From NCBI RefSeq assembly GCF_964340395.1, contig NW_027554289.1, forward strand, positions 64,001 through 124,000: 60,000 nucleotides of DNA. The letters run 5' to 3'. Each line of letters begins with the position of its first letter. The first letter of the stretch is position 1. The translations under genes and the position numbers were made by a program. Under the pieces are notes generated by a model. That model saw only the letters and a list, made by a program, of their open reading frames with translations. It searched no databases and was not told the DNA's origin. Shown in pieces: positions 1-12,100 of the stretch. This DNA is from Glandiceps talaboti. Taxonomy: Eukaryota > Hemichordata > Enteropneusta > Spengelidae.

Positions 1-72
1 TTCATACTAATCTGAACTGAGCCTATAAAAATGATTAAAAAAAACAAGCTCTCTCTTTGAGAAGTCTCTTAC

Positions 73-151
73 CTTCTAGTTCAAGATGGATGTTTAAAGT
101 TCGTTTGTGAGTATGACTCTGATCTTCATAAATTTTTTGTAATGACGGTAT
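73..151 (-). CDS. TTLL15: TTLL15 coding exon 6
   Basis: A 79-bp exon encoding IPSLQKIYEDQSHTHKRTLN and IHLELE, ending in phase 1 at GTAAGA. The acceptor ATCTTTCAG matches the phase-0 end of exon 5, giving TWK-IPSLQK, as expected after the family's TPTW/LPTW block. The downstream exons lie outside the window. Confidence 0.8.
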
Positions 152-3100
152 CTGAAAGATAAAATCATCGACAAAACAAAATTTCAATTCCTTTTTTAAA
201 CAAAGAAGTAAATTACTTGTCTTGATCAATAGAATATTGCAATGTTATGTTTTCTAACTAGAGTTTAAATTAAGAGATCAAACTAAATTTCTGTTACATG
301 TTTCTGATTGGTGAAATCACAGTTGGACCATCACATAACTGGATAGTGATCTTTTACTGCAGTATATACTGTTATACATACCTTCCATGTTGGTGTGTAA
401 TCATCTCCAACTACATATTTGTTTACATCAGTAAAATCAACTGGATAGTAATCTTTACTGCAGTATCTGATGAGTACTTCCTCTTCATAGACATAGAGAC
501 GGAGTGGATCAATAGATGCTATCACAGTGTATACACCAATGTCAAACTTTCTACCATCTATAAGATAGGGCTTCTGTACGTACTCTTGAATGAACGTTTT
601 ATCTGCCTCAAAATCAAGGTCTGTGGAGTGAAGACAAAAGTCAAAACTGAAACCAGAGATGAACTGAAAATGCTCCCATATATCTTTGTATGATCTGTAG
701 ATGTAGCAAGTTTTATTGAATTTGGTGCAGCCGTTCTGCATGTATAGCCCTATTTATAAAATCATTAATCATGTAAATTAACATTGATTATGCAAGGCAC
801 TCCCACCAAAAACTAATCAGCACTATGTTACAGCCTGACAATGCCACTTAGTAAAGTGCAGAACATTTGTGGATATCTGTGGAACAAAATTTCTGCACAG
901 ACAGACACACAGACTCACAAACAGGCAGGCAGGCAGGCAGGCAGACAGACAGACAGACAGACATTGCCATGACATCAGCTCCCAAACAGGAGCTAATGAC
1001 ACCTTCTTGAGAAATGTAAAGTTTTTTCATGAATGTATAGTTAGTGTTTTTGTTAATGGTGAGAAGTCAGTACTATCTGCCCGAGTTCTGCAGTCATTTT
1101 ACCAGGGTTCACCACACCCAAAATTATGGTATGATATATAGGAAATTATGCCAATTTTAGTAATATCATATTTCCTTCTTTCTGTAACTGGATTCAATAC
1201 AACTTATCAAAGACACCATTAGGATAAAATTGAAATTTCCAAAAAAAAACAATCACAAGATTAGACAGAAATGTATCTAATTACATGCCTAGCCTTGGAA
1301 ATTATAATTATGTGACCCTGCTGTGTTTATGATTTTCTAAAATCTAAACCATTTTCCTTTACATCTCTGATTTCTATTCTTCCTTCATTTTGAGTCTATT
1401 TATTCATTGACAGCAAATTAAGGCATTGAAATGAACACACATATAGCTACTACCCTGGTACTATCATATCATACCTTTCAGATCTTTGACCTTGATGCCT
1501 CGATGGTTACTACTTTTCTGCACCCACAACTTGTCAGGATTTTCATTTGCCTGTATATGACAATTCAATACAAAGCATTAACTAACATTTCATGTAGAAC
1601 ACAAATAATGAACTATAAAAACTATGACATCTCTCAGATTTTGTGATATAATATTTCCTGACATCATACATGGCAAATCAGTCTATTTGGCACTGTAAAT
1701 AGTCTCTACCGGGTCAAAACTTTCACTCATATGATTTGGTATGTGTGTTCTCTGTAAAACAATGGATGTAAGTTTGACAATATCTAGCCGATACTCAATA
1801 CACATTTAGTTCAATACAAATGATTTGATAGGTTTATGAATAATATTATAAATATCAGCACTGTTCATTCATAATTGTAGGTTTTTATGGAAGGTCACAT
1901 GGTTCTATTCTGACCAATGATAGCTTCTGTAAATTTCAAGTTCCCATACATGTCTCTCTTTATACATACTCCAAGTGATTTACAAATTTCATGTATATAT
2001 CACATTTTCATTTCATTTTTAAAAAGCAAGTCACTTACTATTTTGAGAAAGTCCTCTTTCTGTCTCGGCATTTCAAAAGCTAAAGGTATATACTTCAGTT
2101 TAGATGTAGCCAGATATACTTTATTTGTAATAAAACCAATTCCTGGGAAGTGATTCAACTGAAAACACACAAATACACAAAAGTCTTGCATAACTACAGG
2201 AATCTTTTCAAAAAAAACAGCACAGAGAAAACCTACAACTTTAGTTTAAGCCAGGAAATATTGATATTAAATGAAATGAGTAGGAGTTTGTTTTTCTAGT
2301 CTCTTGGCCCTTAGACTTCCAGACTTCCATCACTGACTTGTTTCCATGGATACCAGTCCATACAATAAGCTGACTCGGTCTGTGCATATAAATTGGCAAT
2401 ATGTAATTGAGTTTGATCAATATCACACATCAACTATATTAAAAGCCATCAATTTCCTCTGCACTTTTCAGGTTGACTATATCTATGCACACACCTAAGG
2501 TCATTCACATATTCAGTTTTCGACAAACAAGTCATCCATATTTTTTTTAGAAGTATGGTCTATATGGATTTCACTTAAAGTACAACATAAGAATACATGT
2601 GCATTAGTATATGTGAAAAATAAAGTACCCTGTAGGTCTAAATTTCTGCGTTTTGTAAGCTAAGTGTTAATTAAAAAGTATTTTAGATCAAGAATTATTA
2701 TTATATTTGAACTGGTGATAATTTGCATCAGTGTGTGCACATATAATTTGTATTTGAACAGCAGAACATTGAAAATATTATTGCATACCTGTATGCAAAT
2801 GAACAAACAATCATTCCATGCGCACAAAATCATGTGAAACCGTTTTTTTTTGTTTGAAAACACTGTTACATCTTTACAAAATTTGCTCTGTTGAATAAAC
2901 ATATGCAGTAAGAACAAAACCCCACGAAGTGTTACCATGGATACTCAGGGTATTTGTACTAAGTCTTGTGCTTGTTATGTTTTCTTCTGTACTTTGACTC
3001 ACTTCACTAGTACAGGTACAGCCCTCAGAGAACATCATCATTGCAAGCCCTCAAGCAAACACCGGAGTATGCCACTCATCATAAGACTCTGTTATATTGT

Positions 3101-6100
3101 CAAATGTTGCATTTTCTTGTTGCTACAATGTAGCAGTCAACACATACATCTGCCATGTTTTATTTTAATACACAAATGCATGTTATCCTTCTCATAATAT
3201 TAAATAGTACACACAGCAGTTCATAATTATGGAACAATATTCCGGACAAAATTAGTGGCACTCTAGTCAGACAAAGTATAATATAAATATCAATATTTGA
3301 TTTTGTAATGTTTTCTATTCAAACATATTATAAAGTCTTGTTTTATGTTTGGTTTTTTTCATCATGTTGGATGTTTATTCCAATGATATCTTGTAGCAGT
3401 CACATAATATTTTCATCATGTTATTAAATTATGTTGTCCAATTCCATGGCTAGACTAGATTAATTTATGTGTAACTATTTTCAAGCCTCTTGCCCTTCAG
3501 AAAATTTTCGATATGGGTGAATAAAGACTTAATTCAATTCAAGTCAAAGTTGATATGTCTACATCAAACTAACTTAAGCATGCAAGTATTTACCCTTTGA
3601 TGAGGCTTCATATCCATAATTTGACTGGACAATTCATTAAACGGATAGTCATGTGCCCATAGCATGTCCCAATCAGATTCAGGCCCACCACGTAGGAATC
3701 CAAGACGATCAAATACTGCTATGACATGATTAAGGTAACCACTCTCTATCTGAAATAAATAAATAATAAAGATATAACAATACAATGCCTATAACTTGTA
3801 TATGATGAGGTATATAAACTGCTTTTTAATATGTTAGTTCTTTTCATGTATACTGCAATTATAATATCATTTGTCCATCTCTTGTACCATCCACTTGATT
3901 TCACAATCATTGAATGACCCTTTATAACATATCTCACTATGCTATCTTGACATCGTTTCAGATAATTAACATCCAGGATCCTTTCTTAGCAAGTGATGCG
4001 TACATGTACATGTATACCGATATTTCCCATGGGCAATATACGAGACAGTGTATAATACTTAATCAAAGTTACAAGATATATACTTTCCAAGTCATACATG
4101 GGGAACTCCAAAACACATTCCCATCATAAAACTGTAAAAGTCAAATTCAGCATGTATACATTATTACTGATAAAATATGATGGCAGTTATTTTTGTGTTA
4201 TATGACTTCAACGCATGGGTTGATTACCATTTATTATCTTACCCTGAGGGTACAAGAGCCAATATTGGGGCTGTAACATACAATGTTCACACACAATACA
4301 ATGACCATGGTGTATTTCTATTTTTGCACAAGGTTTTCCTTATCCTGTCAATACCTACTTGTGGCATGGCAATTAACCATCTGTGATACTGCAAAGAAAT
4401 ATGCTAACAGTACATAGGCAGTAAGAAACCAAGTAGCATGCATCATTCAGATAATACCAATTGCAAATACTAATTCTAAGAAGATGAAATGACATCAGTT
4501 AATCCAAAAACTGTGGTTAAACTCAATTTTAAACATTCTGCTCTGGTTTATTGACATTTGTGAAACTTTCATTGTAATACTGAGCTGGTAAACAGAGTTG
4601 AGTGAGTGAGTGATCAATGTAATACTGAGCTGGTAAACAGAGTTGTTGAGTGAGTGATCTTCATTAATACATGTACATAATGAATAATGGCATAACATGT
4701 ATAGCTATACATTGTGTGTATTTAGCTAGTTAAAACACTGACAGACTTGAAATGTCAATGGAGTTATTAGTGAGAAGTTTATCACACATAGACAAGTATA
4801 CTCTTTAAGATTCATGCATCATTACTTCAAGGGAAACATGTTATATTTCATACAATCTTGTACATCACTATCACTCAGTTACATACCCAGTAACTGGTAA
4901 TTTGTCCACTTTAATCCAGCTATATATCCAGTTATTTGTCAACTTTTATGTATCACTGAGCTACATCCTGGCCATGAATACTAAGGGACAAGATCAATGG
5001 TTCAATTTAAGATAAAAAAACTAAATTCTTTTAGTTAGGCCTTGGACCCCCCCCCCCCCCCTTCTAACTAAATTTGCCAAAAAATTGAAAATTGTTTCAG
5101 ACCGCACAATCAATTTCAAATCAGTATGTAGTAGTATGTAGTGCTATGAATACAAAACCAGTGTGTAGTGAGAAAAATAGTTCTTTTGTTGACACTTTTA
5201 TATGCATTTACTATAGTGAAAATTCTTCCATTTCTCAATTTGATGACATTTTTTTAGAATTACTTGTATTTTGGGGTACAAAACAGATCCATTAAAAAGT
5301 AAGTTTTTGTAGGATGAGAACTGGCTCAAAACCCCTCAAAAAAGTTTGTAATTTCTGTTTGAATACAGCAGGCACCCCAACATCGCATGTATATCGTGAC
5401 AGCAATTTCTTCAATCCTTGTTACATGTACCGGTATCTAGTATTATGTGGGTATGACTACAATGAGTAATCCTAGAGGCTCCATAACTGACTTGATCAAA
5501 TTACACTGTATGCCTAGCATTTCATACGATTATGATAGATCAGTTTACCATATTACTTTGCGAAATTGAAAGTAAATCAGGTATTTCTATGATTTCAGTT
5601 TCAACTTACATAGCATAGTGTAACATCATCAATCTAATTTGGTCTAACAATACCCTTATCTGATTAATGGACTGTATGTAACTTGAAAAAAAAAAAACAT
5701 AACATGGTGGTGTAGATTTCACCTTTTTTATTTTTGATAACCATACTAGTTTAGTATTGGTTTCAATTCAATGTGCTACAACTGACCAATTAAATAGATA
5801 GCAAAAAGTAATAATATCAGTTACAGTTTTGCTGAAATGAATAAAGTTCGCAAAAGTTTAGATATTTCTTGGCCAAATGAAAAAGGGGTGTGTTTCCAGT
5901 AACCCTACCAACCCTAGTTTAAGCCGCCAATCTAAACATTTTTTTTACATTCAAGGTAAAATGGGGAGAATTGACTTCTATTTCCATGTAAATTTCCTTG
6001 CCAAGGTTTCTTTGGTCAATTCTTTTTTTGAAATCCCATTCCAGAGAATCAAATCTTTCAAAAATGTAAGTAAAAGTTGAATTTATACAATGCAGTGTAT

Positions 6101-9100
6101 ATATATTGTGTTCATGTACAACTTGTAACTGTTTTCATTTATTATTTTAATACACCCCATCAAAACTATAACAGACATATTGTGACTAAGAAGTATCTTG
6201 TCTTTGGGTCGAAGCAACTTCTCAACAACAAAATTGAAACAAAACTCCGATAATAAGATCATATCTGCTACTATATTGTAAAGCAAATACGACCTTACTG
6301 CACTGACATGACAATATATATATCAATGCCTATAGCCTTCCTACATGCATGTCATGTAGTAGTTAAAATTTAACATTCATCTTGGGTGTCATGATCCTAA
6401 ATTCACCATGAATCAACTATTCATTCTATTTTTGTAATTTTATGATATACTAATTATTTATTGTCATTAATTTAATACCTGCCACTGCAAATGTTTTCTA
6501 ACACTATTTTACTAGTACTACACCTCCAAACAATCACCACTGAAAAGATTCTGAGCTCATTTAAAATACATCAACCACACAAAAATCTACTTACAGCTCT
6601 TTACCTATTCATGATTCATTTGATGAGCACCACTCATAGTAATGTCACTTCTATCTCCTCATTTGACAAAGCTGGTTTTTTAGATTAATTCCTTTCTTCA
6701 AAATAACACCTCACATTTCTCATTTTCGAACCTTCTAAATTTTACTTGACACAAAAATTCAAGCAATGTCCACTGTTCAGTATTACATGAAGTCAACTGT
6801 CCATCATTCTCATATAATTTAAAATTGTACATAGAGAGAATGATCTTAAATTATTTCTTTTCTGGATAAAATAATTTTTCCATCACTGCTTATGACAACA
6901 TGACATGTTGATATGCACATTAGTTTATTTCAATGTATCCACAAATTGTTTTTATTTAAATAAAGATGATGTAAGTGTCATCTTTACAATGTCAGTTTCC
7001 AATAAAGCATTGCCAGCACATATGTTTGTCAAATTGAATAATTTCATTCTGTGTGTAGAGTTCTCATCATTATATAAGCAGCCTTGACTACACATCAGAT
7101 GGTATAATGTTACCCAGTCAATATAATTGCATTTGAATTACCAGAAGTTGAGTTACGTCTTCCTCAACAGCTGCAAACACTGTGACAACCAACAGACGAC
7201 ATACTGTATAATACATACTGTTGCCATGACAGCGTTACCATGGTGAAATTATTACATTTCAAGGAATACCTTGGATTCAACAATCAAACTGAAGAGACAT
7301 CAGGTGCACTCTCACTAAGTATGCCATCAATGTATTGAGATGAATCAATCAATCTCTCAGCTCAGGGCCAAAATGAGAGCTATATTAGACAACTATGAAA
7401 AGAAGACTAGCACCATCTAAGCTCCACAGAGCATTTGTCTACAGATCTGAAGAGGAATGAAATCTCTGGGCTTACGGAAAATATTCTGTATAAACTAAGA
7501 TTAATTACATTTTCAAATAAAAAGACAGCAAGTAAAATGATGTTGACACAGGATTTTAACTTATCATTTCTATAAAATGCTTGACATCAAACAGTATACT
7601 TCTTTGGTGTGCAATCATTGGTGAAATTTAATGATTTCAAATTTTACCTAAATGGGATGAAAAGGTAAAAATCATCATGTTTTGGTGTTGAATAAAGGCG
7701 GCCAAATTTAGTTCTTTCAGTATTCACTGCCATAAAAGACAAGGAAATATTGGTACATGTAACTATAAATTAAAACAAAAAACAATTCTAGTTACCTGAT
7801 ATAGAATTTCATCACTTAGACGAATTGTAAATATATCAGTCACTCAATTCCTTGATCAATACCTTGACTTCTGCTTCAAAATTTCAATGGACAATGAAAC
7901 TGAACAGACATCAGGTGTGTTCTCACTACTAAAGTATGCTATCAATGTATAGAGATGATCAAAGCTATTTGTCAGCTCAGAGCCAGAACGAGAGCTACAA
8001 TGTACAAAGTCTGACATTACTATAGGTACATGAGAATAAGTTGATCTTCTTGTTTCATTTTCATTCTCTAGCATGATGTATTAAACTGTACCAAGAATTC
8101 CAAGAAGGAGTCATGATGGGCGAACGGTTAGAGTGGCTGGCTTTGAATCTGCAGGTTGCAGGTTCAAGCACTGTTACTGCCATTTTTTTCTGATGGCTAA
8201 AGTTCTTGTGCAAGATTTGAACCACGATTATTGTGCTTCAGTCAACCCAGCTGTATAATTGGGGACCCGGTAGGATAGAGGTTGTATTGTGAATGCTTTA
8301 ATCCTATGCGCTTGTAAAGGCTGCAATGGATTGTATGCTCCCCAGGGAGCTGAGGAAGTAAAGGGCCGTTGTGCTACTATAGATCCATGCCAGGGGTAAT
8401 AATTGTAAAGCGCTTTGAGCACAAAATAGGCCAGCGCTATATAAAAACAAACAATAATAATTCACTATAAGCTTATACTAACAGTTACACAGAGACTACT
8501 TTTAAATTGATAAAATGAGAAATGCCATGGAATTAGTTTGAACTGACAGACACTATGTACAGACATCAAACTGGTACACATTATGTAGTATCTTTGACCA
8601 TTTGCACATTATTGTAATCTACTAGATATGAAGTATGTGTAACAAGAGATAATTTATGTTCAAATATGTACTAATAAATATTGATAATCTGTATACAGAA
8701 TTACTCTCATCTGATATTGACAAGTGCCAACTTTGGTGAGAAAAACAAGATGGCTTGATGAGCCACGATGGTGAATGAGGAATCTTTTCACAGGTTGTCT
8801 TCTGATCACAATCATGTCTAGACATTCTGTACATGATTACAACTGAAAACTGTGAAACCTTACACAGACCATCCTCTGGCTTTCATTGACAAAATTTGTT
8901 GTCCCAGTCTCATGCAAAAACAATTTCAACATTGCTACATTTCATCATCTGGTTGACAAAAGCTTGACTATAGACATTGCTACATTTCATTATCTGTCTC
9001 AGCAAATATTTTATTATACAACACTGGTAATCCATTCGGTTTACTAAGATAGATGCAAAATAAATCTATTGTTCTTCAATGTGGTAGATTACACAAGTGG

Positions 9101-12100
9101 GTGGTAGCGGTTCCTCTGTTGTGCGATTCTAATCAAGACAGTGTAAGCATTGGAAGTCCCAAAACAACACTGCAAGTTTATGAAACTCCACCTTCCTACT
9201 GAGACTATAATTAAACAAACGTCCATTCAATAGCTCATTACTGCTGTCTCGACACTCTTGCAACAACGGTTTTAGTTTTTGTTTGTCTAAGAAAACCGAA
9301 GGCTCAACTACCAGGGTAATACTAATATTAACATTGATACACTACATCAGCAGGCACAACAGAAAATTTTAATAACATGTTACATTTTCTTTGCTTGTCT
9401 ATACCTCAGCACGTAGTTGCATTACAAATTATTTCATTTTCATTAGGAAAATTCATGTTGTTATGCTGTAAATAATTTGGTGATGGTCTGCTGAGATAAT
9501 GGCAGCTCATGTAAAGAAAACATTAGCAGTGTTGTGAATGATATTGTTGTGCCAGACCATCAAATTTAAGACAACAGTAGGCTTTTTTTGTGGCACCAGA
9601 TGACACACTGTTTCAGGTTCAATGTTTTCAATAGTACATTGTAATTCAGTCCTGAAACCAGCAGGAGTAGAATCCAACTGTCAATCAAATCATCTTTGTA
9701 GAAGTAACTAGAGTTAAATGATCAAATGTCTACACAGGGATCACAGGTTGTATATCACATGAATTTTACAAGATCTCAAAACAGAAAAGTGACATTTTAA
9801 TTCTGACAGGAATGATGTCGGATTCATTAATTATTGTCAGTAGTGTACCAGTCCTGTATTAATCTAACTACCTTTCTGGTCTGTGAAGAGACCACAGATA
9901 GCATCTCACATCATGTTAAATTTGAAATATATCTACCAACAGAATGGCTGGATGGCATGTTAAAGCATCGTACAGCAATTGTATCTAATTCAACAAAATA
10001 ATGTACCTGTATTGATAAACCTATCTTTTTGGTCTATGAATTAAGAGACCACAGACAGCCTCTCGCATCATTTTAAATTTTGAAATGTATCTCCAAACAG
10101 AGAGCTGGATGGCAATGTTAAAGCCTGTATAGCAATTGTGTCTGAGCATATTCATTGTCGGACTCATTAATAGTTGATAGTAATACCCCTATATTAATCA
10201 AAGGATCTTTTTTAAATCTGTAAAAGATCACAGACAGCGTCTTGCATCTGTGGCATGAATTTTGAAATTGATTTCCCAACAGAAAGCTGGGTGGCATTTT
10301 ATATAAGCTTATCTGGATGCTATGTACAACAATATAGCATCTTATTCATTAATTATACAAGTAGTATGTCTGTATTTAATAATCAAACTATCTGTTCTGG
10401 TCTGTGAAGAGACTACACACTGTCTTGCATACAAACATACACTGTGATGAGTATAAAAACATATCTAGTATACCCCCATGAATATCTGTTTGTTTGTTTA
10501 TTTATTTGATTATTTATTTATCATTTGTTTGTTTGTTATTTGTTGTTTTATTTGTTTGTTGTTTGCTAGTTTGTTTGTTTGTAACATGGTTCCTGGGCTC
10601 CCTGTGATCTGTGGCATGAATTTTGAAATTGATCTCCCAACAGAAAGCTGGGTGTCATGTTGTAAACCTGTCTAGACTATGTACAGTAATGGTGTCTCGT
10701 TCATTATTAGTTACAATTTACATACCATTTCTGTGCTAAATCAAAGTATATCTTTTTAGGTCTTCAAAGACACCAGAGATAGCAACTCCAATCAATTCAA
10801 ATACTGAGTGTTGATCTCCAACAGAAAGGTTACAAATTAATATGAAAATATAGGAAGTACACATGTACCATCAATCACTTTGTTACCAATTGCTATTTGA
10901 TATGTATTTGAGATGGAATCTAGTAATGTATTAATTTTTTACTGGAGGCCATGTCTGGGTAGAAATTCTCTGAGCACATACATGTAGGTACCATAATAAT
11001 GTCTGATATACTAATTGTGAGGACTAAAGTGTAGACACAACATACATGTACATGGGTAGAAATTTCAGAAACTTTGGTAATGTAAAATCAAATATTCTAA
11101 TAACACAAATGTTGTTCTTTGAAGATATGGTCATAACTTTCAAAAATAGTAAGATTAGCATGGGGGAGGGATTGGGGGTGGGGAAAACAAACTTTAATTT
11201 TCTTATTACTCTTTTTTTTTAATATCTGATTTTTATTATCAATTTCAAGAAATGTTTTTCCAAAACTTTTGCATGACATGTTTGCAAAGCTAAATTATAG
11301 TAAATAAAAAGTTTAGGTTTGATGGGGAAAAAATCTTTAGGACTGGGTAACCTGAGCTACATCCTTGAGTGTGATTAAGCTTGTCATATTCTGTGGTCTC
11401 AACTTGTAGATGCAGTTACAGCAGACTAGACTAATGGGTAGGAAGCTTTGATATTTTATATGGGTACATCAATTGTAAGTACATAGTAAACCAGATTTAG
11501 GTTGAAATCACTGAAACTTTAGATTCATGAATGAGATGAAGTGCTGTCTGTGACATGTACAGAACTATAATCGTGGCAATTATCTGTAGCTACAACAGAC
11601 CTGGATAGAAATGTCACATTCTACATGGTAGCAGCTTATGGTATATACTGAACTGAATCATTTAATGGTGCCAATTATCAGCAGATATAGTATTATACTA
11701 GGATGATGATTTACACAGGAAGAGATTTCTTTTTAATACATCGATTGCTTCCTTGCATAACAAAACCCCATCAGATACGGAAATGTAAAAGGGCGAAATA
11801 CTACATTACAAATCTAGTATGATGATGATGCTGCTGGAACATATATGTCCTGGACAGTCCAGGACATTGGACCGAGTTGTTCTAGTTTTGTTATTTGTAC
11901 CTCATAAAAGTGAAAAGGCTATAATAAAATATGAAATATGGGAGCCATAGACATGTGTACTCCCTGAAGTATAATAAATCCCCATGTATTAATTCATATC
12001 TGACCTAAAAATTTTTTTTTAAAAATCAAAAAAGTACCTTTAGTGAATCTTCTGTGAATTCTGAAATTTTCTCAACAAGAGAGCAGAATTTTTCATTTTG

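Noticed and set aside
298-693. 131-codon plus-strand ORF
   Set aside because: Antisense shadow of the TTLL15 exon at 382-620, which has the family motifs and splice borders.
8228-8422. 64-codon minus ORF
   Set aside because: It lies wholly inside the tRNA-derived SINE-like element.
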